The notes: generated by a model not told the origin, from the sequence alone. A DNA stretch of 64,000 nucleotides from Pyropia yezoensis (GCA_009829735.1 CM020618.1:23297346-23361345), one strand, 5' to 3'; positions 31,582 to 42,834 are shown, counted from the first letter of the stretch. A program made the numbers and translations.

Positions 31582-34500
31582 TCAATCCTCTTGTTCCGCA
31601 TCCGTTGCGGATGAACTCGGCTCGTCCCGAGGGTCTTGGTTGGCCCCATCCTCTTGGTCCTCCTCCGAGTCCGACTCCAGAATCTTGCCGGCTCTGGCCA
31701 CTGGAGTGCCCTCTATCCCGTTCCGTCGCGTGTAGGCACAGACATCCGTGATGGGTAGCCGGTTTGAGGGTTCCCAGGTATCCTCTGCCGGGTTAAAACC
31801 GAACCAGCGTACTCGCAGGTACAGGCGTCCGTCTCTCCAGGCATGGTCCACAAACTTGTCGTAGACATATTCCCGGCCTTCTTCTTGGGATAGCCAGGGT
31901 ACTGCGGCGCGCTTGCGCCGGGTCAAATCCCGTTGGCTTGGCGGTGGAGCTCGGGTGACATGGTCGCTGCTCACGCGGTACGGGGAGCCATCCACGTCTA
32001 GAAGAAAGGTCCAACCGTCCGTATTCAGGATCTCATAAGGTCCATCCGTCTTCGAGTCCAGCTTCCCCCGGGTCTTGCTATGGTAGTCCACAAAAACCCA
32101 GTCGCCACCACCCAGTTCCTTGTTCTTTTCCCGAACGCCCTTGTCATAGCCCCGCTTGTATCGCTCCTGGGTCTTCGAGCTTGACTCCTTGACTCTTGGG
32201 AGCAGGAGCTTCAGTTGTTCCAGGAACTCATCCTTTGCCTTGGGACCTGACTTCAGTGCAGGCTGGAGACCGTCTGGTATTCTTTCCAGGGAGAAGTTGG
32301 TCAGCCGCCTTGGGGTGACAAAGTCGAGTGGAGCGACCCCCGTTGTCCGGTGACCTCGGGAGTTGTAGGCTAGAGTGAGGACAGCCAGGAGCTCGTCCCA
32401 GTCTTCTTGGTGCTCCTCCACGTAGTGCCGTAGCATGTCTACTAGGGTCCGGTTGAATCGTTCCACCTGGCCGTTCGTTTGAGGGTGGTACGTCGTAGTG
32501 TACAAGTTCTTGATGCTCATCAGGTCACAGACTCCTTGGAAGAACAGGGATGCAAACTGGGGACCGTTGTCGGTCAAGACGGAGTCTGGAGGGCCGTAGG
32601 CAGCTATCCAGTACTCGCAGAAGGCTGACGTGACATCCAGAGCCGTGATGGTCCTCAGCGGGATTGCTCGAGTAAACTTGGAGAACCGGTCACATATGAT
32701 GAGCAGGTATATGTTGCCACTGGATGTTTCAGGTAGGGGCCCCAGGATGTCCATGCTTAAGCTTGCAAAGGGCTCCGCCGCAGGGAATAGGCGTAGCTTA
32801 AAAGTCTTCTTCCTCTGGGACAACCGGCTCCTTGCACACGAAACACAAGCCTCCAGGTACATATGGACGTCACTGGCCATGGTTTCCCAGTAATAGTGTC
32901 GTCTCATGGAAGCATACATCCGATTGATACCAGGATGTCCGGCCTGGGGAGACGAGTGCTCCAGGCGTAGGATGTCAGCTCGTAGGCCCCGGGGTACGTA
33001 GACTTGAGTGGCCCCATCGAAGGGTGACACCCGTACTAGGAGTCCGTCCGTAGACTCGGAGAAACGACTGCTCCGGTTCAGGTCCATTTGGTGGCGAAGC
33101 TCCAAGCATTGAGGATCCGTCAGTTGTGCCTCCAGCATCCGGTGAATGGTCACCGGTTGATGAGCTTCAGGTGTCTCATACAGGGGAGCGTGCCAGCCAC
33201 GTCCGACATTCGGGAGGATGAAGAAAGATATTTCCTCCGGGATAGGACCGGTATCGGCTGCAGGAGTCTCCAGCCGGGACATGGTGTCGGCGCAGTGGTG
33301 CTCCCTCCCTGCTCTGGTGCACACCTTGTACTTGAACTCCAAAAGGCGTAGGCGCCACCGGGCGACCCTTCCTTGACTACTGTCCATACATAGCAGCCAC
33401 CTTAGGCTGGCGTGGTCCGTCCGGATGAGGAACTCTTGTCCTTCAAGATATGGCCGTAACAGGAAGCAAGCCCAGACGACTGCCAAGCACTCGCGCTCGG
33501 TCGTGGAATAGTTCTTCTCAGCTGGAGTCAAGACGCGACTGTAGTAGCCTATAGGGAGAAAGTGCCCATCAGGTTGCTGCTGGAGTAGTGAGCATCCCAC
33601 CTGGACGCCACAGGCATCCGTCTCCAGAACAAACTGACCCTCCCGCTTGGGTAACGCCAGTACTGGAGTGGTGGTCAGGCGCTTCTTGAGCTCTTCGAAG
33701 GCCGCGGTCTGCTTCTCGTCGAACACCGGGAGTTGTGCGGGAAGCTTCTTGCTGGTCAGCTTGGTCAGTGGCCGGGCAATCAGAGCATAGTCCCGCACGA
33801 ACCGGCGATAGACGTTGCACATACCCAGGAAGCTCTTGAGTTCCGTCTGGGTTTTGGGTTGCCGTGCATGCCGGAGGGCCTTGATGTTCTTCTCATTGAC
33901 TCGGAGCTCCCCCGGACTCAGCACATGCCCCAGATACTCCACCTCAGTCTGAAACAGGTGGCACTTCTCGGCCTTGAGGGTAACTCCAGCCTTGGACAGG
34001 AGGGCCAGGACCTCCCGAAGGTGCTCCAGGTGTTCCGCTGGGGTCTTGGAGAAAACGATAATGTCATCCAGGTAGACCAAACATGTTCTCCACCTTAGCC
34101 CGGACAGGATGATGTCGATGGCTCTTTGGAAGGTCGCCGGAGCATTGGTGAGACCAAAAGGAAGACGCTTGCACCGGAATAGTCCCAGGTGGCTCGTGAA
34201 GGTGGTCTTGTCCTTGTCATTGTCAGCCAGAGGGATCTGCCAGTACCCGGCATTACAATCCAGCGTCGAGAAGAGGGTGGCATCACCAAGAAAGTCGAGG
34301 CAATCATCCATCCGGGGTATCGGGTATACGTCCTTGACTGTCATCTCGTTCAGGCGCCGGTAGTCAACACAGAAGCGGAAGTGACCGCCGGTTTTCGGGA
34401 CGACTACCACCGGGAAAGCCCACTTGCCATCAGACAGCTCGATAACATCCATCTTGAGCATCTTGTTAACCTGCTTCTCAATCTCATCCTGGCGATGAGG

Positions 34501-35541
34501 TCCGGCCCGATATGGTTGCATGTGTACTGGCTTAGCTTCCGGCTTGAGTTGAATCCGGTGTAGAGTGGCGTCCATCTTGCCCAGCTCTCCCGACCACAGG
34601 TGCCGATATTCCTGGAGAAGCTTTTCCACTGCCTCCTTCAAGTCGGGAGGGACATTTTCTTGCTTGACCTTCGGCATCCCGGGATGTGCTTGTTCGGGTT
34701 TCGGAGTAGCGCTGCCAGCCTGCTCTTGCTTCGGAGGTACGTCTAAGGCCGTCAAGTTGGATGCCAGTTCTTGTTGCAGGTTCAGGAGGTCTTCCTTGCT
34801 CATAGCACGGGCGGATCCCCGGTAAGGCTCTGCTGTACCAACTCGGGTGCCCTTGGCGAGGGTTATTGGCTTCCGGCTCACGTTGACGATTAGCACCGAG
34901 AACGGGGTGTGCCTTTCTACCTTCTTGTGATGTCCGTGGGCCAAGTATAACCGGTGTTTCGCCAGAAATTCCTTACGTCCGTAGATCAGGCATTGACCTG
35001 CAATCCGGGTCGTTACTTGAACCTTGGTCTCCGAGCGAGGAGGTAGGAGCACCGGTTTGAAGAGAGTCAAGGTAGAGGGTGGGATGCGTTCCCTCTTGCT
35101 CTTGGCTACACGAACCTTGGCGTCCAGATGCTCCAATACCGGTGACACAAACCCATGGTTGAACTGGACCTTCCCTTCTCCGGGTAGGATACTCTTGACA
35201 TGCTGCTTCTGGAAGTCCCAGCCTAGGATGAGGGGGACTGATAGGGTCTTGACTACTAGAAAGGGAAAAAGCATTGGTTCATTGTTGACATAGATGGCGA
35301 CAGGAAGACGGCCAAGCGGTCGTAGGGTTTGACCCGAAGCGTCGACGATATGGGTCCGGGTAGGCGCTCTCCAGGCATGTCGACGCCAGCCGGGAGGTAA
35401 CAGGTTCTCAGTGATGACGCTTGGTCCGGCTCCCGTGTCAACCACCGGCGTAACAGCTTGGGGGAGACTATCCCCCACACGCATACGAGCATTAATCTTG
35501 AGGTTTTCTTTACGCAGGACGAGCAATGTCCCCTTGAACAA
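31582..35541 (-). CDS. C pol polyprotein (first copy), 1319-codon open frame
   Basis: This is the longest pol frame in the window. Protease has VVDTGAGPSVI near residue 33. Reverse transcriptase has FRFCVDYRRLN and CLVYLDDIIVFS. RNase H has LETDACGVQVG and RTDHASLRWLL. The integrase zinc finger is H-x3-H / C-x2-C (AGHPGINRMY..., CVSCARSR), with core motifs MDILGPL, LTDNGPQF and NGQVERFN. The chromodomain is YVYDKFVDHAW...RVRWFGFNPAEDTWE, and an acidic tail follows. The frame has no ATG at its left limit, so pol is presumably made as a gag-pol fusion, as is usual in the family. It looks whole. Confidence 0.88.
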   Translation of the reverse strand: MFKGTLLVLRKENLKINARMRVGDSLPQAVTPVVDTGAGPSVITENLLPPGWRRHAWRAPTRTHIVDASGQTLRPLGRLPVAIYVNNEPMLFPFLVVKTLSVPLILGWDFQKQHVKSILPGEGKVQFNHGFVSPVLEHLDAKVRVAKSKRERIPPSTLTLFKPVLLPPRSETKVQVTTRIAGQCLIYGRKEFLAKHRLYLAHGHHKKVERHTPFSVLIVNVSRKPITLAKGTRVGTAEPYRGSARAMSKEDLLNLQQELASNLTALDVPPKQEQAGSATPKPEQAHPGMPKVKQENVPPDLKEAVEKLLQEYRHLWSGELGKMDATLHRIQLKPEAKPVHMQPYRAGPHRQDEIEKQVNKMLKMDVIELSDGKWAFPVVVVPKTGGHFRFCVDYRRLNEMTVKDVYPIPRMDDCLDFLGDATLFSTLDCNAGYWQIPLADNDKDKTTFTSHLGLFRCKRLPFGLTNAPATFQRAIDIILSGLRWRTCLVYLDDIIVFSKTPAEHLEHLREVLALLSKAGVTLKAEKCHLFQTEVEYLGHVLSPGELRVNEKNIKALRHARQPKTQTELKSFLGMCNVYRRFVRDYALIARPLTKLTSKKLPAQLPVFDEKQTAAFEELKKRLTTTPVLALPKREGQFVLETDACGVQVGCSLLQQQPDGHFLPIGYYSRVLTPAEKNYSTTERECLAVVWACFLLRPYLEGQEFLIRTDHASLRWLLCMDSSQGRVARWRLRLLEFKYKVCTRAGREHHCADTMSRLETPAADTGPIPEEISFFILPNVGRGWHAPLYETPEAHQPVTIHRMLEAQLTDPQCLELRHQMDLNRSSRFSESTDGLLVRVSPFDGATQVYVPRGLRADILRLEHSSPQAGHPGINRMYASMRRHYYWETMASDVHMYLEACVSCARSRLSQRKKTFKLRLFPAAEPFASLSMDILGPLPETSSGNIYLLIICDRFSKFTRAIPLRTITALDVTSAFCEYWIAAYGPPDSVLTDNGPQFASLFFQGVCDLMSIKNLYTTTYHPQTNGQVERFNRTLVDMLRHYVEEHQEDWDELLAVLTLAYNSRGHRTTGVAPLDFVTPRRLTNFSLERIPDGLQPALKSGPKAKDEFLEQLKLLLPRVKESSSKTQERYKRGYDKGVREKNKELGGGDWVFVDYHSKTRGKLDSKTDGPYEILNTDGWTFLLDVDGSPYRVSSDHVTRAPPPSQRDLTRRKRAAVPWLSQEEGREYVYDKFVDHAWRDGRLYLRVRWFGFNPAEDTWEPSNRLPITDVCAYTRRNGIEGTPVARAGKILESDSEEDQEDGANQDPRDEPSSSATDAEQED

Positions 35542-35669
35542 ACAGGGTGTCCAGGCGGCTACCGGTTGAGCAGGTAACCGCCGTCCTTTCTCCCGGCACG
35601 CAAGGGGAGAACAGGTAGAAGTACCCTGCCGTTGGAGGTTCGGGAAGACACTTCGGGAGAGCGCCTGCC

Positions 35670-37406
35670 CTACTCGTTTCCCGGGTCCGAGGAGTCCTTA
35701 GAGGTTTCGGTCTCCAGGTCAAAGTCCGTAGGAGCTTCCCTTGCCAGAGCCTCCGTGATGCTCTGTAAGGTTGCCACTCGGATTGCGTGTACCTGTGCCT
35801 GGTCCATCTTGGAGGGTGCTCGCCGGTCAGCCCAGTTGACCGCCTTTGCAAAGACCAGTCCTTGACGCTTGAGTTTCTCCTGGAGGTCCTTGGGAATGGT
35901 CGGGCACTGGTAGGACATGTGATCCTCCTTCTGGCACAGCCAACAAGACCGGAACCGCTGGTTCTTGACTTGCTTGGGGGCGACCAGGGATGGTTGCTCC
36001 TTGGAAACGAAGCCGCCCCACTTGTCCCCTGACCCCATGGGTGAGGCCTCGCCAACTGCGAGTACTGGTACAGGGCTATCACCTCCCTTATACTTGTCGG
36101 GTCCGGGTCGAGCTCGCGACAACGGCTCGGGAGTTGATACCATGGGAGCTTGGAGGGCCCTGGCTTTCCGGTACTTGCCCTGGGTGTAGGCCATCAACTG
36201 CTGGAAGGTATGTTCTTGATGTTCCTGGTTGTAGTTTTCCGCATCCACTTGAAGATATTCAGGAAGCCCTTCCGAGAAGATCATCTTGAGCCTGTCCTCA
36301 GGGTAAACGTTGCCACAAGCATCGCTCATCTCCCGGACACGACGGGCGAACGCGTCTGGAGTCTCTTGTCTTTCCATGGTTGCCCGGTTCAGCCTGCCGA
36401 CTGCTTGACGCAGAGAGTCCGCGTCAGCGTAGTTGGACAGGAGCCAGTTGACCGCCTCCGGATAACTCGCGACGGTACGTCCGACAATGTGTCCGGCAGA
36501 GTCTGGTAGAACCTGTGCAAACCGCTGTTCCGCTTCTCCGGTCATGAAGTTAACCAGGAGGTAGAGAGCCTTGCCCTCAGACACATCGTTGTCATTGCAT
36601 GCCTTGACAAACCGGCGAAGGAAGGCAAAGATAAGCGCCTGTCTCTTCCGGAGAACTTAGGATGTCCCCCGAAGCTCGGCTGCATTCGCCGGTTCAGGGA
36701 CGCCTCTTCTGGCCATCTTCCGGGGTGTAACCTTGGTCTTGGTTCTCCAGCCGGTAGTTACCCCAATACGTGACCTGTTCAGGGTGGATCTCCCACTTGG
36801 TGGGCAGGAAGTCAAACTCGACTAGCCTGCGCCGGGTGGGACCGGGAGATGCATCCAATCATATCCCTCCTCAGAGCTGGAGGAACTGGTCTCGCTGGTG
36901 CTAGAGCGACGGCGATGACGCCGACGCCTTCGGCTGCTCCGGTTACCGGTCTTGGAGCTCCCCGCCCCATAGGATGCAAGGGGAGGAACGCTTGGCCGGT
37001 CCCAGGAGTCGAGGTCTCAGGGAGACCCGTAGAACCAGTCACAACGGTGCCTCTGGCATCGCTAGTGCCCACAGGAAGAGGTGTATACACCCAGCTGCCA
37101 TGTGTGGGTCCAGGAGTAAACACACCAGGGGCTATCCCTGGAGGTTGAGGAGTAGAACCGACAGGAGGGAGACGTCTGCTGCGAGCGGACTCAAACGCCG
37201 TTGACCCCGGGGTGACTCCCACAGGAGGAACAGCCGGAGGAACGGGAGCAGGTGGTGCTTGGCCGTCTGTGGACTCCAGTCCGCTACCGGATGTCACACC
37301 CAGGTCTGCTTCACCCGTAGGGAGAACGCCGGGTTGGGCACCGTCCCCCGCGGTGACCAGGGATGCGTCAAGGGACGCGGGGTCTACCCCTTCGGGCACC
37401 GTCGTG
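35670..37406 (-). pseudogene. C gag (first copy), cut by the gap
   Basis: Same protein as 49369-51129, including the zinc knuckle C-WL-C-QKED-H-MSYQ-C. It is truncated at the gap, and the part nearest the gap differs from the second copy in several places, which may be sequencing or assembly error. Confidence 0.75.
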
Positions 37407-37906
37407 NNNNNNNNNNNNNNNNNNNNNNNNNNNNNNNNNNNNNNNNNNNNNNNNNNNNNNNNNNNNNNNNNNNNNNNNNNNNNNNNNNNNNNNNNNNNNN
37501 NNNNNNNNNNNNNNNNNNNNNNNNNNNNNNNNNNNNNNNNNNNNNNNNNNNNNNNNNNNNNNNNNNNNNNNNNNNNNNNNNNNNNNNNNNNNNNNNNNNN
37601 NNNNNNNNNNNNNNNNNNNNNNNNNNNNNNNNNNNNNNNNNNNNNNNNNNNNNNNNNNNNNNNNNNNNNNNNNNNNNNNNNNNNNNNNNNNNNNNNNNNN
37701 NNNNNNNNNNNNNNNNNNNNNNNNNNNNNNNNNNNNNNNNNNNNNNNNNNNNNNNNNNNNNNNNNNNNNNNNNNNNNNNNNNNNNNNNNNNNNNNNNNNN
37801 NNNNNNNNNNNNNNNNNNNNNNNNNNNNNNNNNNNNNNNNNNNNNNNNNNNNNNNNNNNNNNNNNNNNNNNNNNNNNNNNNNNNNNNNNNNNNNNNNNNN
37901 NNNNNN
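37407..37906. other. Assembly gap (500 N)
   Basis: A run of exactly 500 undetermined bases. The round number suggests a scaffold gap of unknown true size. Confidence 0.99.
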
Positions 37907-38480
37907 AAAGCCCGGGCTTGTTTGGCCGTGCGGGTTTTGCGTTCTCGCGGGCTGCTTTCGCCTCGGTCTTGGCGAGCTGCTGCTTCGTGTCTTCCAATTC
38001 CACCTTGTGTGCCTCGAGCTCGTCACGCATTTGCGTCACAAATGTCGTAAGCTGATTCCATGCCTCGACACTGGGGTGCCGGATGTCGACCCAGAAGTGA
38101 CCGGGGTCCCGCCAGCAATACTCGAGGGGTCCATCGTTTCCAGGAGTTAACTCCAGGAGTTACAATTTCACAGGACAGAGCGACCTGGACTTACAAGAAA
38201 TGACACGTCGAACTCCGGATAGATTTGTGTAAGAAATTTGGTCAACCAACGTAGTGGCGCGCGACAATTGGTCAAGTGCCGAGGGATCGCGGGTGACAAC
38301 ATCAAGAGCGTGCAACACTATTTCGTTAAGTCCAATCACAAGCAAATCGCTCGAGGGTGCGCAATCGGATTTTCGGTCGGCTTCCACGCTCGGGCCCGAG
38401 TCGGTCTCGTCGGATTCTCGCGGGGGAGAGATCAGAGGGGGAAAATCGGGCTCTCGCGGTAGATCAATGGAGGTTGTCAA
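37907..38480 (-). other. Possible exon fragments, coiled-coil coding on the minus strand
   Basis: The minus strand from about 38156 to the gap encodes an open segment with WRDPGHFWVDIRHPSVEAW, then a predicted coiled coil rich in E, K and Q (ELEAHKVELEDTKQQLAKTE). It has no start codon and runs into the gap. A second minus-strand frame (38160-38480) looks protein-like (LNEIVLHALDVVTRDPSALD) but also lacks an ATG. A GTAAGT lies near 38200 on that strand. These could be exons of a host gene or remnants of another element; neither was recognised. Confidence 0.3.
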
Positions 38481-39010
38481 TCGGTGCCTCGCGCCAGCTG
38501 GCGGTGGTGCGCCTTGCCACGCAAGTGGCTTTGAAATTGAACCACCGAATCAAATTCAAGCCCACAGGGATCGCAGCGTGGGAGAGTTGAAGGGCGGTTG
38601 ACAGTATTGCGATGCCGACGTGAGTTGCGATGGTCGCGCAACACCGATAGGCTGTTGCACGTCACACCGCAGGGCTTACACTGGTGTGTGCCCAGTGGGA
38701 TGCGGCGGGCCTTGGCGATTCGGCGCTGTTCGCGCTGTTCCACCGCCCGCGCGGTGGTCGGCTTAATGTGCCCAATCAGCGGGGGGGGGGCGGCGCGATG
38801 AAACGGCGCGCCGGTTCCTGCGGGGGTAGCAGCAGGCGCCGGTTCGTCCGGGCCGCTGTGCCCGCCGAGGCAGGGCCCTTGCCCTTGCCCGAGAGGGGGG
38901 GCTTGGGGCGGTCCGCCCCAGCAGGGATAGGTGCGGGGGGGCCGCCTGGGTGGAGGTGGAGAAGGCGCCCGCGGGGGGCTGCGTGCCCCCGGGTGGTGGT
39001 GCCCTCCCAC
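38477..39010 (-). CDS. Two-finger C2H2 (U1/JAZ-like) zinc-finger protein, possibly one exon
   Basis: The open frame ends in two zinc fingers of identical spacing, C-x2-C-x12-H-x5-H, at about residues 111-133 and 146-168 (CKPCGVTC...HRNSRRH and CDPCGLEF...HLRGKAH). The five-residue gap between the histidines is typical of U1C/JAZ/matrin-type fingers, which often bind double-stranded RNA or RNA-protein complexes. The N-terminal 70 residues are Pro/Gly low-complexity and may be non-coding; the true coding part may start near the basic segment AVEQREQRRIAKARR. No clear ATG supports the start. This is the only host-like gene in the window, but its location in the genome is uncertain because the surrounding block may be misplaced. 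Confidence 0.5.
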   Translation of the reverse strand: MGGHHHPGARSPPRAPSPPPPRRPPRTYPCWGGPPQAPPLGQGQGPCLGGHSGPDEPAPAATPAGTGAPFHRAAPPPLIGHIKPTTARAVEQREQRRIAKARRIPLGTHQCKPCGVTCNSLSVLRDHRNSRRHRNTVNRPSTLPRCDPCGLEFDSVVQFQSHLRGKAHHRQLARGTD

Positions 39011-40491
39011 GGGGCCGCCTGCTGACGGACTGCCGCGTGCCGACGAGCCGCGCGCTGTACCAGCGCCGCGGATCGTCGGGGGTGCGCGGGTCGTCGGGGG
39101 TGCGCGGGGCGGGTCTCAGGGTTTCCACGTGACGTGGCCACCGTGTTGCGGGCCGTCGTGCCGGAGGATGCCGACGCGGCCGCCACAGCCGAGGAAGAAT
39201 ATTCGGAACCTGATTTGGAACTCACTGGGATTCAACAATCGGTTGACCAAAAAGAAAATTCCGTGACATCAAGCGCGATGGCAGTGTCAGGGAAATATTC
39301 TTTCGGTGTGATTCGTGGAACCCACTGCGTTCGTATTACAATGCCCGTGGCAAGCCGAACGCAGGGGGAAACACGACGTCACAATCGCAGGGAGGTCCAA
39401 ATCACGCACGGAATCGCAGTCACCGCCAGGTAGAAAGTCGAACAATCGGAAGCTACCACATGTGAGGACCCACCTAAAACCGGGGGAGCCCTCAACGTAC
39501 TCGTGGGGTGTCAGCGGGCCTTGCGAGCCAATGGGGCGGCGGGGCACGGGGAAGAGGACGGTGGTCTCGACGGGGGTGGGTCTGGGGAAGAAGATGGGCG
39601 CGACGTCGGTGGGGATCGAGGGTACAAAAGGTAAACAGTGTCTTTGGTCTGTGTCTGTGGTTACCCTCTCCCTCCCCCGGTGGCGCCGACACCCACGCAC
39701 TATATACTCGCGTCGGGGCACCCGAGGTGCCCCAAAGCATGCGTTTCCCCATCGCACCGCCGGTAGGCACAGAGCGGTCCAAAAACAAAGCATGTCTCTC
39801 AGAACAAAGCATGGGCGGGGCGTGCGCACTAAAGGAGTGCAGCCCCAGTTTGCCCGAAACGAAGGGGGTCCCGTGGATGGCGCCCAGCGCGCCCCACCAG
39901 CCGGCTCCACACGCCGGTCGGCCAGAAGGTCCGACTGGCTGTAAGGGCCAGCAAGGCCAAATTCAATCAATCCCTTGACCGGCCAGCCAGTCACCAACCA
40001 GCTGGCCGAATTCAATCAATCCAAAAGCCGGCGAGCCAGTCATATCGCACTCAGCCGCCAGCGAGGATGTGCGGTGTCCTCAGTGTCGGTGAATCATGTG
40101 ACTGGTCCTTGATGCCAGCTTTCAAGCAGCGCAGAGAATAAAATTCAGGCAGCACAGACGGGGATGTCCGCCCGTGGTTGGTCGACGATGTCACTCGCTC
40201 CTCGTTGTCGAGTTTCGACGTCCATGACAGGGTTTCCGACAGTGCGTTGACGGCGGCTTTCGTGCGGGTCGGCCGACGTCCGCAAAATGTCACGGATACA
40301 GCGTGGTGTCGCCCAGGGTAGTGGGGAATTGATGTGTCTTGGGGGAGTTATCGGGGCCGGACATGTAAGGAGAGGTCCCAGTCCATATCCCCTGGGTTCC
40401 GGGTGGCGATTTAAGGGGCAAATCCTTACAGCCACGTGGGATGACCAAAGGGTGGGATATGAATGGAGACGCACTGTAGTGACAACAAGAC
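39011..40491. other. No gene recognised
   Basis: Mixed-composition DNA with an 18-bp tandem pair (39073-39090, 39091-39108, unit TCGTCGGGGGTGCGCGGG) and a 13-bp direct repeat ATTCAATCAATCC at 39961 and 40010. Short open frames on both strands show no known motif. Confidence 0.4.
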
Positions 40492-41129
40492 TTACGGCCG
40501 ATTTCTGAAGAATGATGAGACTCATAAGGGGGTTCACAGCACGTCACAGCAGCACTCCACCGAAGTACCGATGTTTCCCCCCTTCCCATTGGCTGCCGCT
40601 AAATCGCGGCAGCAGGTATCGCATACGTCTCATCCGATTCGGCCCTCCTCGTCTGACCCCTTTCCGATCGACTTTCCAGGGCTGTGCTCGAGTGACGGAT
40701 CCCCCCCACAACGGGAAATTAACTGGCACAGTACTCTGTGGTGGCCTCCTGTGAGCACGTCACGACAGCCCGTACCTGCTGCGAACCCGTCCGTGCAGCT
40801 GCAGGCTATTTTGTACTGGCCAATCAGCGCCCTAGAATCGACCTCATTGCCCGGCACCTGGCCTCGGACCGATGCTGTGAGCCCCTGACGGCAGTCCTCT
40901 GCAAGACTGGGCCGGTCTGTGCAGACGGGAGATTTTCCGGCCGGTCTCACATCAAGGCATCACACGGATGCGACACGGATTTGCGGTGTTGGATGTGGTT
41001 CGGCCAAGGCCGCGGGCACCGCCGGAGAATTTCTGTGGCCCAGAATGCGTGCGCACTTGGTGACTGTTCTAGGAGATCCTACTGTGAACCCCCTTACGGA
41101 ACTGATCATTCTTTGGAAATCGGCCATAA
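40492..41129. mobile_element. MITE-like element with 48-bp inverted ends
   Basis: The segment 40492-40539 is the inverted complement of 41082-41129 at about 40 of 48 positions by eye. The outer ends share GGCCGATTTC and the inner ends TAAGGGGGTTCACAG. The roughly 540 bp between hold no recognisable gene, so a non-autonomous DNA transposon is likely. No clear target duplication could be assigned. Confidence 0.5.
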
Positions 41130-42230
41130 ACGCCGTGAAGTGCAGGGTACTTAAAAGTCCGGATTGGACCAATTCCAGAGGCCCTCCCTGGCGCTGGACG
41201 TGTTGCTCGCGCTGCTCGTGTCGCTCGTGCTGTTTGTGTTGACGGGGTTGCCCCCCCCCCGCCGACCCCCCCACCCGGGGGCCGAACCGTCTTACGGTCG
41301 CGAGACTGAACTATCAGTGGAACTATCATTGAAAGAAGGATTGCCGAAATTCTAATTGATTTAAGTTTTGTCGCCACCACTGACTGCCACGTCCCGGGTG
41401 GCCGGTGCACGCATAATGCATATGCGGCGATCCGGCACGGGCGGGACCCGGCCAGCCCCGCCCGCGAAAGACTTTGCCGTGGGCGACTCCGCAAGCGGCC
41501 GCGCGGCCGCAATGCGGGCAAGGGGTGGAAGGACAGGCACAGGCGCGATGCGCGTAGGAAAAAGGGCGACGCGGTAGGGAAGGTGTCGGGAGAAACCGCC
41601 CCCTCTCTCTAAAGAGCAAAGGCGCCAAAGTGGACACCTGGCTTACAGGGCGGGTGGACGCCTCTGCCCTGCCACTCCGATCCATCGCCGCACACTGCCG
41701 CGCGCGCAAGAAGGTGGCACACCCCGTCACCGGCATCGCTACGGGAGAGAGGGGCCACGCCAGGGACAGCGCCGCCGGCAGGGGCCCCGCCAGCCCCCGC
41801 CACAGCTGTGATCGTGCAGCGGTACGAAGGCGCTGTGTGCCCGGCCACGCGCCAGCACATCGCCAAGAAACGAGAAAGAGGGGGCAGCTGCCGCCACTGG
41901 CTTTTTCGGGCGCGTGGTTGGCGCAGCAGGTCCGCGACCGTACCCGGTGGGTAGGGGCTGAAGGCCGCGGCCGCCATGCCAAGTGCTGACTCGCGGGGGA
42001 GCAGTGGGGCCACGTCCCCCCCCCCCCCCCCCCCCCCTCCCGCGCCGTCCCCTCTCCCTTCTTCCTGCTCAGATGTTAAAGGAGTCGAGGGTGCTCTCCC
42101 CAACGCGCCGGCCCCGCTCGGTGCTGCAACGATGACGCCCGCGACGGCACCAGCGTCGCCGCGGCCTCCACGGCCTTCGCCTCCACCGCCACCATCGTTG
42201 AGTAGCCCACCACGCTGAGTAGCCCTCGGG
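41130..42230. other. GC-rich sequence with poly-C tract, no gene recognised
   Basis: It contains a run of 22 C at 42016-42037 and several short C or G runs. Open frames are low-complexity. It ends abruptly at 42230, where sequence identical to 28531 onward begins. Confidence 0.45.
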
Positions 42231-42263
42231 CTTGGGGAGTCCTACCCGAGGTGGGCGGACTCC

Positions 42264-42834
42264 TGTGGTATAAAACTCGATCCTCTCAGACACGTCTCAA
42301 TATCCCTCGGGGGAAAGGGACAGGTAACACAGAAAGGGGAACTACGAGAATGGTATGCCTGTTGCCTCACGTGGCCTGCTCGCAGAGCAAACAGATACGC
42401 ACGGTAGTGCACACGGGAAGAGGAAAGCAAACGAGCATTTGTCTTTTTCCTGAGGGCGCGGCTAGGGGCGCCTCGCTGTCCCTCTTAACGTGCATCCGGG
42501 GGAGCCTCGGCACGTTGGCCAGGTAGCCCCCCCATAACCCCGAGTGGCCCCGACCCGAGTCTAACCTCGTCAGGTCGGGGGCCACTATCACTACTAATTC
42601 TATTCCCACTCACTAATCTCACACTCAAATTCTCTCAAATCAAGTCCCTCACAAGTAATGCAAAAACCCATCAGCAATCCCTCTCTCACGTGTGGATAGC
42701 GTAGTCCACCGCATCCCAGTGCCGGGCACGGGCCACGGCCCGCCAACCATCACCACACGGCGGGCGTGTTCTGGCACCTGGTGCCCTCTGGTTGTAGTCC
42801 CGGGTCGGCGCCAATTCGGGGCCAGGATGCTACA
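42264..42834 (-). repeat. C 3' LTR (second copy)
   Basis: 571 bp, near-identical to 28564-29134. Confidence 0.9.

Larger units (their letters stand above)
28564..37406 (-). mobile_element. C Ty3/Gypsy LTR retrotransposon, first copy, cut by the gap
   Basis: It runs from the 3' LTR (28564-29134) through the polypurine tract, convergent ORF and gag-pol to the gap at 37407. Its 5' end is missing here. It is nearly identical to 42264-51112, including 33 bp of B2 flank on the left. Gag-pol and the convergent ORF are open for most of their length. Small differences from the second copy become denser in the last about 800 bp before the gap, as at a poor contig end. It is probably the same element as 42264-51912, assembled twice. 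Confidence 0.85.

Noticed and set aside
39287-40015. 242-codon minus-strand frame
   Set aside because: No ATG support and no recognisable motif; competing frames of similar length exist on the other strand.
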